Source: Vanessa cardui (lineage: Eukaryota > Arthropoda > Insecta > Lepidoptera > Nymphalidae). Taken from it: a stretch of 64,000 nucleotides of DNA. Where the stretch lies: the NCBI RefSeq assembly GCF_905220365.1, contig NC_061144.1, positions 1,178,001 through 1,242,000 of the forward strand, given 5' to 3'. Made by a program: the position numbers and the translations under genes. How positions within the stretch are numbered: position 1 is the stretch's first letter; each line of letters starts with the position of its first letter. Below the pieces are notes generated by a model. It ran no database searches, had not been told where the DNA came from, and worked only from the letters and a program-made list of their open reading frames with translations. Of the stretch, positions 10,806 to 22,584 are shown piece after piece.

Positions 10806-11849
10806 AAATAAAATTACTGTACCCAATACAGACTTTTTATCAGAAAGCATCTCACACATTCAGATATCTTGCAAGAACCATAGTCACTAGCGCACGTCAA
10901 CAATAATTTACCGCGCCGTGCACAGCTCTATAAAGTAGTATTAATCATTACGTTGATGGCAAGTTCTGCAGCTGCTGTGCCAGAGGTTCGTCACCTATCT
11001 CTCTCTTATCTAAAAATATTGGAGCTCGAATCGTATCTGAGTTCACGTTAACGGTCAAACTTCCACCATTAAAGGAAATTACGAGATTGTTCGCCAAGTA
11101 ACAAAAAGACATTTATTTCAAGGCTCGAATTGGTTGTTTTGGTGAATTTAATTTAAATAGTTGTTTTAACTGAAGAAATTTTCCGTAGTGGTATTTTTAC
11201 TGTCCGAGAATTTAAAACAATTTGTATTCGAACTGTAACTGTGTTTGGAAGTGAATTAATTTCTAACTGGTTTCAAATTCTGAATAATTACATGCAACAT
11301 GACTTAATAATATTAATCAGAAATATTGATATTGAATTGTATATAGATATACTAACTGACCCAGCCACAGGTTGCCATAGTTACGTTATAAGTCTAATAG
11401 TATTGTATGACTAGGTGAAACCCCAGCTTCACTTGAGCAAAATAAATCCTTTACTTTCATAACTTTTTCGTAAACGTTGATCTATAATTTATTATGGAAA
11501 GGTTCCATCGAGCCTACCGTAACTCTACACGAAATTATTATTTGGAACACACTTTTGAACGCACCGGTAAACGTCAAACGTGGTCGAACGTAGAACTGTC
11601 ATGTCATTGAATTTTATGGATTTAGTATCAAAATACTTCCAATATATGAAATTTGTAGGTATATGTTGTCGAATAACAAATCATTTTTTTGTTACAGATT
11701 TGGACAGGGTAAGATCTGGTTTATCGGAGAACTGCGCGAAAGTAATTTTATATATCTAGATAATATTTAGCTAAGAATGTTTTTGGAACATTTTAAATGT
11801 AATGGTACTTAAGTCAAAGTATACGGCGATTTTTATATTATATTATTAT
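10806..11849. other. Unassigned sequence
   Basis: Over 1 kb with no ORF, repeat match or RNA gene seen. It may be relatively old unique DNA. Confidence 0.45.
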
Positions 11850-12082
11850 ATCATCCTCCATGCTTCTAAGGATTCTAGCGCCTGACCCGACGACCATCGA
11901 CCGCTTGCCTTACACTAACCCTCCTTAGGAATGCTATTATGGTGGTTTAGCTGCCACCACGAGGGTAGCCCAAAGTGCAGGTGATATGCACTGGGCCTTA
12001 ATATATACCCCTAGTCGCCTCTTACGGCACCCATGGGTAGAGTTGGGGAGGTCCTATTCTAATCCGGGACCAAATTTTATAT
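11850..12082 (-). repeat. GC-richer conserved repeat, possibly a LINE 5' region
   Basis: The reverse strand carries catgggtgccgtaagaggcg, then actaggggtat, and ccaccataatagcattcctaagg further on. A gtaagaggcgactaaggg signature is, from memory, common near the 5' part of arthropod non-LTR elements. I see no frame to prove it. It is a single copy in this window. Confidence 0.35.
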
Positions 12083-12407
12083 TGTATTATAAAAAGGCTT
12101 ATCAAAAAAAGGCTTTTTCTTATAAGTAAAAGTACATAAATTGTAAAAATTAGTCATTTTGTTCAACGTTCCGCTGTATCCTGTTAAGTGAATTTTACTT
12201 TCGACTATTTTTTTCCGAAACCCGTTTAAATTTCTCTTCATTATCCTTCCTTTAAAAAGGCAAAAAATATCTCCGAATTAAATGGTCCCAGATACAAAAT
12301 ATAAATGGAAATTAATTTTCGAGGAAAGTGTTTTAAATTACCGTCTAAATAAATATAAGAATTTATATTGTGTAAACTGGTTCAGCTATATAATTATTAC
12401 TAAAATA
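12083..12407. other. Unassigned AT-rich sequence
   Basis: Nothing recognised. Confidence 0.5.
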
Positions 12408-12690
12408 TACATATTTTTTTAATAGGTTGGCGGACGAGCTTATGGCCCACCTGATGGTAAGCGGTCACTATCACCCTTAGACAATGACGCTGTAAGAAAT
12501 ATTTATTATTCCTTACATCGTCAATGTGCCACCGACCTTTGGAACTAAGATGTTATGTCCTTGTGCCTGTTGTTACACTGGCTCACTCATGCTTCAAACC
12601 GGAACACAACAATACTGAGTACTGTTATTTGGCGGTAGAATAACTGAGGGGGTGGTACCTACCCAGACGGGCTACTACCAAGTAAATTAC
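12408..12690 (+). repeat. Interspersed repeat family C, good copy
   Basis: Poly-T start, then ggcggacgagcttatggccc, acctgatggtaagcggtcac, tgttacactggctcactcat, ggaacacaacaatactgagt, and the end block ggtggtacctacccagacgg with ctaccaagtaaa. Length is about 280 bp, non-coding. Confidence 0.75.
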
Positions 12691-13340
12691 AAATCACTAT
12701 AATTTTATTTTAATAAAAAAATATAGTAAACATCATTTTTTAGCAGTAGGTAGATCATTCCCGCATTATAAATTCAATTACCAAACAGCGACAGTAAGTA
12801 ATATTATGTTTCGGTTTAGAAGTGAGTGAGCCAGTGTACTAATAAATGAACAAATAACAATTTTTACAATGGAATGTGATGACCACTCAATCAAGAATAC
12901 AATTTCACAATCTCGAAATAGCGTTATATTAAAAAGAAACCATATTATAAGAACAGTATGGCTTATTTTTAATAAGTAAATATCTATTTTCAACTTAGAC
13001 CATTCTATATAATTAAATTATCAAATAATCCTCAACAAAATTCTGTCTAAATAAAGAGTACAACAAAAATTTACAGATGTAACAGTAAATACATTCGAAG
13101 AATATAGAATTATTCATAATATGATCATATGTTTTTTCAGCTGCGAAATTCACAGCAAAGCGTCGGAATGGGGATCGAAGGCCAAAAATATTACCGTTAG
13201 ATAGTTGCAAATAAAACAGAAACTCTTGACAGTCACAGAAGGGATCATATTACAAGGCGTTTAATATTATCGATACGATATATCTTTTGATATAAATTTA
13301 TGGCACATATCTTTCTTTATTATATCTATTTCTATATATA
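12691..13340. other. Unassigned sequence
   Basis: Two minus-strand frames of 65-71 codons (12778-12993, 13013-13210) show no domain or start context and are not called. Confidence 0.45.
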
Positions 13341-13585
13341 ATAAAAAAGCGTGGAGTTAATACCTGTTGACTTCCAAGCGGGATATATTAATTTAAATAA
13401 TTGTATTTAACTAACATGATTTTGCATTTTTTAAATGTTAAAAAAGAGTAACTACTGAGTTTCTTGCCGGTTCTTCTCGGTAGAATCTACAATCCGAACC
13501 GGTGGTAGCTTCACTTAATTGTAAAATGACGATTCAAAAGTGCTTGTAAAAGCCTACTTGAATAAAGTTTATTTTGATTTTATAA
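13341..13585 (+). repeat. LINE 3'-end repeat E
   Basis: Ordered blocks: cgtggagttaatacctgttg, acttccaagcgggatatatt, actgagtttcttgccggttc, ccgaaccggtggtagcttca, ttgaataaagtttattttga. The hairpin pair CCGGTTC (13467-13473) and GAACCGG (13496-13502) is perfect. The end is AT-rich, as in a truncated LINE tail. Confidence 0.75.
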
Positions 13586-13614
13586 TTTTATTGTCACTTT
13601 GCTGCTCATATATT

Positions 13615-13866
13615 AATATGCTAGTAGTCACCCGCGGCTTCGCTCGCGTTTTAGGGTGTGGTTGTCATGTTAGGCAAAAAAGCAGCCTGTGTCCTTTCTC
13701 AACCGACTTCCAAAAGGAGGAGGTTATCAATTCGTCTGTATTTTTTTTTTGTAGTTCAAGTTTGCTTCATACCAAATTCCATCTTATTCGGTTCAGTGGA
13801 TTGGTCGTGAAAGAACGAAAGACAGACAGAGTTACTTTCACATTTATAATACAAATATAATTTCTT
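13615..13866 (+). mobile_element. Helitron-like family H with a 50-bp foreign piece
   Basis: The block agtcacccgcggcttcgctc continues as gcgttttagggtgtgg, and a ggttcagtggattggtcgtg block leads to gacagacagagttactttca and atttataatacaaatata, typical of CTAG-ended lepidopteran elements. At 13699-13752 one end of the gaagtcggtt family (caaccgacttccaaaaggag and attcgtctgtatttttt) interrupts it. The 106-codon frame across it is incidental. Confidence 0.5.
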
Positions 13867-14121
13867 AGGGCCGTTATTATCACAGGAGCTATTTTGTGTC
13901 ACAAACTACATTTGCTTTATAAACTTATATGTATACCTTAGCGATTGTGATCCCAATTGATAACACAAGATTTGCGCTTATTTGGAGACTTATTGGATTC
14001 AAATAGGAATATTAAGAATATCTTAAACTCGGCATTGCTAAAATTCTGTTTATTTTTAAACATAACACATCGATACTTATTTTTTTGTTTAGTGATAGAA
14101 TATTTGATGATACCTCAAATC

Positions 14122-14358
14122 ATTACATAGTATAAAACAAAGTCACCTTTTCTGTATATCCCTTTGTGTGCTTAAATATTTAAAACTATGCAACGGATGT
14201 TGATGCAGTTTTTTTTTAGATAGTGATTCTAGATGAAGGTTTTTATTTATAATACGTGGACAAATTTGTAATTTAATAAATAAATATTCATAATTTTAGA
14301 AGTTTTTACTGTGATGTCAAATCATTTCACTCGTACGAAGCCGGGACGGGTCGCTAGT
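14122..14358 (+). mobile_element. Helitron-like non-autonomous element, family F
   Basis: Starts acatagtataaaacaaagtc, continues gcaacggatgttgatgcag, and ends tacgaagccgggacgggt followed by CGCTAGT. The CTAG end preceded by a GC-rich hairpin-like block fits a Helitron 3' terminus. Other copies: 18660-18875, 24750-25010 reversed, 50185-50445 and 50962-51210. Confidence 0.65.
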
Positions 14359-14371
14359 AATTTAAGTAATT

Positions 14372-14615
14372 TTTTTTTTTAATAAATATTGGACAACAAC
14401 ACGTAGGTACATTACTCTGATCCCAATGTAAGTAGCTAAAGTACTTGTGTTATGGAAAATCAGAAGTAACGACGGTACCACAAACACCCAGACCAAAGAA
14501 AACATAGAAAGCAAATGAATTTTCTACATCGACTCTGCTGGGAATCGAACCCAGGAACTCGGAGCGGCGTACCTATGAAATCCGGTGTACACATTACTCG
14601 ACCACGGAGGTCGTC
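14372..14615 (-). mobile_element. SINE B, tRNA-derived
   Basis: On the minus strand the head reads gacgacctccgtggtcgagt (A-box region) and has a B-box GGGTTCGATTCCC. Here the plus strand shows gggaatcgaacccaggaact. The body has ggtaccacaaacacccagac in plus orientation and a poly-T start at 14372. No clear TSD recognised. The 80- and 72-codon frames on it are incidental. Confidence 0.8.
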
Positions 14616-15744
14616 GTTATTATATAAAAATGTTAAGACCTCAATATTAATATTTCTATCATCAAAATTTAACGTAAATTTCCAAACGAATATGTTTTGC
14701 AAATATCGTCGTTATGAATATGTTCAGGTGTAATCATGGAAATTTTATAGTCTGCCCTAATTTTAGGTTTTACAACTTGATATTCATGGACATTACTGAC
14801 ATCTGCATTGCGTGTAGGGCGAAACAGCCTGCATGTTAATTAACTAATTAGGGCGTTGGCGAAATAAATATAACGATGGATATCATCACTGGTAAATTGA
14901 AACACGTGTTTTTTTGGGATTGATCTCGATCTTTTAATTATGAATATGTGATGTTACCTTTTAACTTTTTTGTTAAATCTGCCTGTTTTATCTACGAGCA
15001 GTTATTGGGGTTGCTATTCAGACAAACACTGCTGACATGATTTTCATGTGCTTAATTTAATGTGGCAACCCTGAGGGTGGAAGAATATCTATCTATATAA
15101 TATATAGTGTGATGGAACAAGCTCCAAAACTTCTCAAAAATAAAGGAGGATTGCTTATGACCTTTTATGGAACCGTCGTATCTAAATCTTGACGTGTAAA
15201 GGCGCTGATTCGTAAATATTTGCTCGATTTAAGGGTTGAGTAAGGAACAATCGTCAATCATAATATTTCTCTGAGAGAAATAACAATCTTGATAGTTTTA
15301 TTCACACACGATGGGAATTGCACGTGATTTTTCTTATAGATCTAAAAGTATCATCTTAATCTTCTCAAACAAAGATGTTTTCCGTTTTTCTGATTATAAT
15401 TTAAGACATTTTTCAAAAAACGTGATCGTATCGAGAATGTAACTTTATATTCTATAAAAATAGTACTCATAAACTCGTGTCATTTTTCTGAGAAGAAATC
15501 CGAATATCTTACCAAAAAAGGGATCAGTAATGAAGTAAATTGATACTTGGGTGATAAATTGTCCGTTTTATGGACATTTTTTTGTCAGATATTTTATCGA
15601 ACCCAATGTATTAATGCTTTACAGCCTTGAAATACGATTTGTATATTTGATATTATGATTAGTAGAGTTAGATCAAAAATTAAATGATATTGTTAAATCT
15701 GAATCATTTATTTGTCATTTTATATCGTTAATAATTTAAAAAAA
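14616..15744. other. Unassigned sequence
   Basis: More than 1.1 kb with no recognised repeat or frame. Confidence 0.45.
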
Positions 15745-16042
15745 AGTAAAAAGTAACAGACTGTAAATTTCCCACTGCTGGGCTAACGCTTCCTCCCCCG
15801 TTAAGGAGACGGTTCGGAATATATTCAACCACGCTGTTCCAATGCGGGTTGGTGGAATGCACATGTGGCAGAATTTCGATGAAATTAGACACATGCAGGT
15901 TTCCTCATGATGTTTTCCTTCACCACCGAGCACTAGATGAATTATATATATATATATATATATAATAGTGGTGCTTGCCTGTGTTTGAACCCGAAATCAT
16001 CGGTTAAGATGCACGCGTTCTAACCGCTGCACCATAGCAGCT
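15745..16042 (-). mobile_element. SINE A (Metulj-like), full length
   Basis: Reverse copy: tail aagtaacagactgtaaattt, cactgctgggctaacgcttc, cacatgtggcagaatttcga, tgttttccttcaccaccgag, an (AT)n microsatellite at 15943-15964, then gtttgaacccgaaatcatcg and the tRNA head end near 16042. It lies directly before the start of the LINE at 16043. Confidence 0.8.
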
Positions 16043-16437
16043 ATCTTACTTCTCTCATTTTCCTGTGGCAACACTAGCCTAATGTCATAAAAAACTTCTC
16101 TCAACAAATAAAAATTATTATTTTATTTTAAAAAATAACTGTATTAGCTTTAATTTTGTATTTATATCAAGTTATTAATGTAATATATAAAAAGTATATT
16201 AATATACTGAGTGTCGTTCGTTAATGTGCAGTGTTTTCTTGTGTTGTGTTCGTCAGCTGACATTACGCAGGTAACGAACTCAATTTTAAAAAGTTTTCTT
16301 GTTCAACTTCTTGTTATCCCTCTAACTTACTATAGGAACCCTATTTCACAATTTATAAGTCAAATATTATAGCAACTGTTTGATCACACTGACGCCGTTT
16401 ATATTATTTTATCTAATAACTTCTATTTTTATAAAAC
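16043..16437 (+). promoter_or_regulatory. Presumed 5' UTR/promoter region of the LINE
   Basis: Non-coding stretch between the SINE and the ORF1 ATG. AT-rich, with one GC-richer patch (gttcgtcagctgacattacg at about 16248) that could be the internal promoter region. The true element boundary is inferred from the SINE edge only. Confidence 0.35.
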
Positions 16438-17715
16438 ATGATGACTCGTAGCACCAAGGCGCGACAGGCCGAGGAACAACTCCAGCTGACGCTCCAGGAA
16501 CTAAAAGCATCCAGGACTCAGTGTGATCTACTGTTAAAAGAAAGGGATGATAATGAACAAGAATTCTTGCAAATTCTTAATAAAAACAACGCATTAAAAT
16601 CTGAGCTTTCGCAGTTACATTTACGATATGTAGAAATGGAAGAACAAAATAATAATTTGCAAGAAATAGTCAGTGGGTTTGATAATTGCAGAGATGAGTA
16701 TGAGCAAGCTCTTATGCTTACCAATGACTTAAAAGCTAAATTACATAAGGCCCAACTATATATATCAGAATTAGAAAACAATAACCTCAACTTGAAGGCC
16801 TCTCAAACCCAGTGTCTATATGATGAACTGGTTGGATATAAAGCCACATTAGTGTCCCCGCTCACCAGTAACAATGACATTTCGACAATTGATTTGACTG
16901 GTGATGACATGGGTTCTTCCAGTCTAGTATTAAGTAATAATAAATTCAAGAAATATATTAAAATTAATAGGTATATTAAGAAAACACAAAAATTGATAAA
17001 ATCTAGAAATAATTGCCTTAATTATGAAAAAATCTGTAAGGAAAGAAATACACTCAAATTAAAAATGATTGAGTATAATAAGAATGTGAAAGATATGAGA
17101 CAAGGTTATGAGGCTGATGTGACTGCTCTTCAGGCTAAGATATCATATTTAAAAAGCTCCTTAGACACCATATCAAAAAAATATGAATTGTCCCAAAATG
17201 AAATTACTGGTCATATCGCAGCCATGAACAATCTACTAGACTTAAGTAAGTATAATTCGGAGCGCTTTGACTCTCTCATAAACCACTATGCTTGTGATTG
17301 TCGGGGCGCTTCTGACTCTGGGGATCGTTCTGGGCTGTGCTCTGGTATGGTGCCTCCATCTCAGTCAACAGCTCATGTCAGCGCCATACCAAGCAAAACA
17401 CATCATGTTCCTCCCAAAAAATGTACTAAAATTTATAGTGATGGAATGGGAAGAGATATAAGTGTTTTGCTCAATGACATGTGTAGGGGACAATTAGTAA
17501 CAAATTATTGTATGCCAGGTGCAAGTTACTCACATATAATGAATAGTATTTTGAATTGTACTCATTGTCCTTCTACTACACTAATCATACTAGTTGGGAG
17601 AAGGGGAAATGTGAACAAAAAAATTCTTGATTATTATTACACTAAATTATTAAATTTAAATGTAGAAAGAATATTAATGTTCACATTTCCTTATATTAAA
17701 GATATGCCACAGGAT

Positions 17716-18308
17716 AAATAAAATTTTAACAAAAAGAAAAACCGACTTCAAACAAAACACTATTTTAAAACAAATGAATATGCACGAAAAAGTAATAAAA
17801 ATAATTGCGTATTCAACATATTTTTTAGAGTCTTCCTAAGTTAAATGAAATGAAAAATATTAGACTACTTAAAAGTCGATTAACGATTATATCATGTAGT
17901 TATAGTTATTGGTATATTTGGAGCCGGTGTCAGCCACGGTGCCCTTGCCCCAACAATCAAAAGAAAGAAGCGATACGAGCCCCTTGATTGATCCAGTATA
18001 TTATTGTGTAAAAGGTAATTTGTAAAAAACATATTTGTCAAAGTATTCTCGTATTGTTTTTTGATAGATATACTGTAGGGTTTTATTGGCTGACACCGAC
18101 TCCAAATATAACAATAATTATAACTACATGATATAATCGTTAATCGACTTTTAAGTAGTCTAATATTTTTCATTTCATTTAACTTTGGAAGACTCTAAAA
18201 AATATGTTGAATACGCAATTATTTTTATTACTTTTTCGTGCATATTCATTTGTTTTAAAATAGTGTTTTGTTTGAAGTCGGTTTTTCTTTTTGTTAAAAT
18301 TTTATTTA
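17716..18308. repeat. Foldback unit with ~220-bp arms, copy 1
   Basis: The left arm, 17716-17936, is the near-perfect reverse complement of the right arm, 18087-18308; the loop is 150 nt. Each arm runs from gttaaaattttattt at the outside to cggtgtcagcca at the loop edge. The 93-codon frame inside is identical in translation to that in copy 2 but shows no domain. I regard it as incidental. Confidence 0.85.
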
Positions 18309-18659
18309 TTTTTTGATTTTAAGTGAAACTGATGTTGACTAACTTATTTTTTTTAATATGGATAGATTAAGCGTTCCGTTTATATGAGTCAGAAACTAAT
18401 TCGAGGACAATTTCAAAGGAAACTTGCGAATAAAGCAAAAATAGACTTTCGAAAATGCGGATTTAATACGTCACGCGGCGTAAACTACAAGGATCGAAAG
18501 AGCTGTAATCGAACTCAGTAAAAAAACTTTGAAAAAGACCAACTATATTTCGTACATCATATGACATCACATCACATACACAAAATTTGATTAAAGATAG
18601 TAAGAAATTCTGCCCCATATCGCACCCTAACTGCGAGCCGTATAGGAGTTCCATCACTA

Positions 18660-18875
18660 CATAGTATAAAACAAAGTCGCTTTCTCTGTCCCTATATCTT
18701 TAAATCTACGCAACGGATTTTGATGCGTTTTTTTTTAAAAGATAGTGTGAAGTAAAGAAACACTGATAATTTTAGAAGTTTGCGATGTGATGTCGTATAT
18801 AAACAAATTCTGTAGTATATTTAGTATCAGTATTGCACCCGTGCGAAGCCGAGGTGCGTAGCTAGTTGATTATAA
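18660..18875 (+). repeat. Helitron-like family F copy inside the nested element
   Basis: acatagtataaaacaaagtc at the start and gcacccgtgcgaagccgagg near the end, followed by GCTAGTTG. Compared with the reversed copy at 24750-25010, about 42 bp after gatagtgtga are missing here. Confidence 0.65.
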
Positions 18876-19692
18876 TATTCGACTGTGATAATTACATAAA
18901 CATAACCACATTACGGAAGGTGACTCAAATATCCAAATAACCTATAAATAAAAGATTCGACTGAGTATCGCTAACGTGCTCCTCAGAATTGTTCCGTTCC
19001 CTTCCGTTCCGTTACTTTGTCATGGATCCTGTGCTCAGAACCTTACCAAACTTTCACCAAATTACCCTTGAAGTATATATTTTATAATAAAAAAAGAATT
19101 ATCAAAATTGGTTAAGGTGATTTTCAGTTATTCACCTATTTGTCGCGCATATACATAATGCAAATTTAAGACTTATGTCGTTTTCACATGGATACCATCA
19201 TCGGAAAAAAAATAAAAAAAATGGGACCCCACGGGAAGCACTACCTTTCAAACAAAAAAAAAAATATCAAAATCGGTCCACCCAGCGAAAAGTTATGAGG
19301 TAACAAACAAAAAAAAAAAAAAAAAAAAAAATACAGACGAATTGATAACTTCCTCCTTTTGGAAGTCGGTTGAAAATGCAATTAGGTTTAAATTAAATAA
19401 TAGGTTACATATAATGACAAATAGTTATTATGTATCAAAAAATTACATCAATAATAAAATTGAATTAATTGATATTAATAATATAATTAATAATAGTTCA
19501 TGTTTATTGACATGTGATAGGTGTCACCTATCAAATTTTTATAAGAGACAGATAGCAAGCACGCTATCATATTTTATTGTTACAAAATCAACCAACTGTT
19601 TGGTTGACCAGACAACTGCTTCTATTGAGCAGTATAATAATACAAGACCATATATTTTGGAATATGTTCCAAGTAATTTAAATTAAACTCTA

Positions 19693-22584
19693 AGACAATA
19701 GAGGTAGTCTCTGGCACCAATAGTATAGTTACCATAGAAGCCAATAAAAAGAAAAGGAAAATAACTAATAATAAAATTGTAAACCTGGTGCACCAAAATA
19801 TTCAAGGAATGTTAGGGAAGGACCTAGATATTGAATTATTTTTGAGCTGTAATGATATTGATATTTTGTGTTTAACTGAACATGTTTAACTTTAGTGGGC
19901 ACCGGTTGGCTAGTTTGTTCAGTAGAAATAAAGCTATTCGCGGTGGCTCTTTAATACTTATGAGTAAACACTTTAAATTTAAGGAACGTAAAGATATTGT
20001 GAGCCTTTCTATTGAGCAAACTATAGAAGTAGCCTGTGCAGAGCTTGAGCGTGTCATTGTTGTATGCGTATACAGGCCCCCTAGTGGATTATATGAATTG
20101 TTTGAAAATGTATTGGAAAATGTGTTATCAAAATTATCTGAATATAATAAAGAAATTATTGTTTGTGGAGATTTTAATATAAATTTACTGCATAATACAA
20201 CCACAAGTATTAGATTCAGATCATTGTTAAATTCATATAATCTGGTAAATCTGTTCTTAGACCCAACTAGAATAACAGATTCCACAGCAACTTGCATAGA
20301 CAATATATTTGCAACACATATTCCACAAAATAAAATGATTATTAATAAACTAAATTCAGATCACTGTGGACAAAAGGCTTTATTTAATTTTCATATTAAT
20401 AAAATAAGCAATTGTGAAAAAATAATGTTTGTTCCTTTGACCAGAAGTCGTATTGAGAAGTTTAGAAGTAATATTATGGCCAATCTCCTTCACCTAACTC
20501 TTAGTGATAATCCCAACGTTTTGTATAATAACCTATTTAAATTAATTAGAAACAAGTATAATGCAATATTCACTTCTAAAACAGTTAATACAAAAAACTT
20601 TTTGAAATTCAATGATTGGGCTACTATTGGAATTCATAAAAGTAGGCAACGAATGTATGAGCTTTACAATGAAAGGACATACAATCATAGTGCCACTTTT
20701 GCCAATTATGTAAGTAACTATTCAAAATTATTTAAAAAAGTGTGCTTTTTGGCAAAATCTTTAACTATAAAAAATAAAATTAAGAATGCAAATGACAAGA
20801 TAAAAATGACCTGGAAAATTATTAATTGTGAAACTGGTAGAGTTGGCAGTTGCAACTCCGAATTGAGCCTGAATTATAATAGTAAAGTAGTAAATAGTCA
20901 AAAGGAAGTTGCAACAGTTTTTGAAAAATTTTTTGCTGACATACCAGTTTTCACGACTAAGTTACTTATTTCTTCTCCTGATGTTGCCGAGTCATTGATG
21001 AAAGAAAATGTAAGAGCTTGCAAATCTAACTTTAATTTTACCCTTGTAAACCCCAACGACATAATACGCGCCTTTAAGTCATTAGACATCAAGAAAACGG
21101 CTGATTTATGGGGTATTTCTCTAAAGGTGATAAATTCGATTATTGATGTGATTGCACCTTATCTTGCTTTAATATTTAATAGTTGTGTCCAACGTGGTAT
21201 ATTTCCTGACCTGATGAAACATAGTAAAGTTATTCCAATATTTAAATCTGGTAGTTCTTCAGACCCCAACAACTATAGGCCAATTTCAATTCTACCTACC
21301 CTGAGCAAAATATTTGAGAAAATAATTCTAAACCAATTATTAGAACACTTTAACAAACATAATCTGCTTCATAGTAAACAATTTGGCTTCACGAGGGGTC
21401 GCTCGACTACAGACGCTGGTATCGAGCTTATTAAGAATATCTATGAAGCCTGGGAAGAGTCTCGGGATGCCTTAGGGATTTTCTGTGACTTATCCAAAGC
21501 CTTTGATTGTGTTCAACATGAGACTCTGGTCAGGAAACTTTATCACTATGGAATTAGAGAATGTGCGCTCGACCTTCTGACTTCCTATCTTAACAATAGA
21601 ATTCAGAGGGTTGACGTTAAAGGAAAAAGGTCTCCTGGGGTCTCAGTTGGTATGGGGGTCCCTCAGGGATCAATTCTTGGACCTTTTCTGTTTCTCACAT
21701 ATATAAATGACTTGCCCTTTCTTGTTGGGAACAAACATGATATAGTATTGTTTGCTGATGACACCTCCTTAGTTTTTAAAATTAATAGAAAATAGGTACA
21801 GTACGACGACGTAAACAATGCTATAGCTGATATAGTACATTGGTTTAGCGTAAATAATCTTAAACTAAATAATAATAAAACTAAAATTGTGAAATTTAGT
21901 ACGCCAAATGTACAAAATGTAAAAGCCGATGTACTCATCAATGGGGAATCGATGGATCCAATTGATTCTGCTGAGTTTCTTGGCCTTACTGTTGATGCCA
22001 AGTTGCAATGGGGCCCCCATATTGACGGATTGGCGAGTAGACTGAGTTCTGCGGCATTCGCTGTCAAAAAAATTAGATTATGTACCGATGTTGATACGGC
22101 TCGCTTAGTATATTTCAGCTACTTTCATAGTATAATGTCATACGGTATTGTGCTGTGGGGCAATGCAGCCGCTATCCATACCATATTTGTGCTACAGAAG
22201 AGGGCTATTCGCGCAATCTACAACCTAGGAGCTAAAGAATCGTTAAGGAATAAATTTAAAGAAATCAAGATATTGACTGTTGCTTCTCAATATATATTCT
22301 CTAATGTTATGTATGTACGAAAAAATATTAATGATTTCATGAGAAAATGTGATACTCATAACATTGGTACAAGGAACAAACACAAACTTGTTACTCCTGT
22401 TACTCGACTACATAGAGTCAGTAACTCCTTTGTGGGGCAATGTATACGGTTTTACAACAGGATCCCAGAAAGCGTTCAAAATGCCTCTGTTGCCAAATTT
22501 AAAAAAATTATTAAGGAACGCTTGTGTGCAAAAGGTTATTATACAATTAATGAGTTTATGATCGACAGCACACCTTGGGAATGA
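19693..22584 (+). pseudogene. LINE ORF2: endonuclease plus reverse transcriptase, two breaks
   Basis: The endonuclease begins in the frame around 19776 (IVNLVHQNIQGMLGKDLD, IDILCLTEH). It hits a stop at 19887-19889, where the protein resumes one frame over from 19882. Endonuclease motifs seen: VCGDFNINLL and NSDHCGQ. RT motifs: NNYRPISILPTLSKIFEK, FGFTRGRSTTDAG, IFCDLSKAFDCVQHETL, MGVPQGSILGPFLFL and the catalytic FADDTSLVF. A TAG at 21793-21795 stops the frame just after the catalytic box. The adjacent copy has CAG at the same codon, so a C-to-T change is likely. The same frame continues to 22584 (ending EFMIDSTPWE), which is the usual C-terminal domain. Intact, it would perform target-primed reverse transcription in the nucleus. 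As it stands the protein is truncated. Confidence 0.85.

Larger units (their letters stand above)
17716..19370 (+). mobile_element. Nested gaagtcggtt-ended element, copy 1
   Basis: A 1.65 kb insertion in LINE ORF1. The left end is aaaattttaacaaaaagaaa followed by aaccgacttc. The right end is gaattgataacttcctcctt followed by ttggaagtcggtt, so aaccgacttc and gaagtcggtt form short terminal inverted repeats. No clear TSD. Inside, in order: a foldback unit (17716-18308), an unassigned part, a Helitron-like F copy (18660-18875), and a stretch with gttccgttcccttccgttcc. A reversed, nearly identical copy of 17716-19196 lies at 24420-25944. No transposase ORF, so non-autonomous. I cannot name the superfamily. 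Confidence 0.75.
16438..19686 (+). pseudogene. LINE ORF1 (coiled coil plus esterase-like domain), split by an insertion
   Basis: The first exon-like part (16438-17718) encodes about 427 residues starting MMTRSTKARQAEEQLQL. Residues 5-125 are a strong heptad-rich coiled coil, and a second coiled coil covers about 195-275. From about 325 on, the pieces IYSDGMGRDISVLL and TTLIILVGRRGNV resemble the first and third blocks of the SGNH/GDSL esterase-like domain found in CR1-group ORF1 proteins; the canonical GDS is replaced by SDG. The frame stops where the nested element enters. It resumes in the same frame at 19371 (ENAIRFKLNNRLHIM) and ends at 19686. Such proteins bind RNA and form trimers on the element RNA; that role is family knowledge. 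The ATG at 16438 follows stops and starts the coiled coil. A second ATG follows immediately. Confidence 0.75.

Noticed and set aside
15943..15964. (AT)n tracts here and at 46370-46393 as functional elements
   Set aside because: Simple microsatellites within a SINE linker and a LINE 3' UTR.
17892..18173. 93-codon minus-strand ORF repeated identically at 25486-25767
   Set aside because: It lies across the arms and loop of a foldback element and has no domain. Identity is explained by recent duplication of the element.
22349..22561. 70-codon ORF overlapping ORF2
   Set aside because: A shadow frame of the ORF2 C-terminal domain. The same shadow is joined to the true frame in the second copy by an indel.
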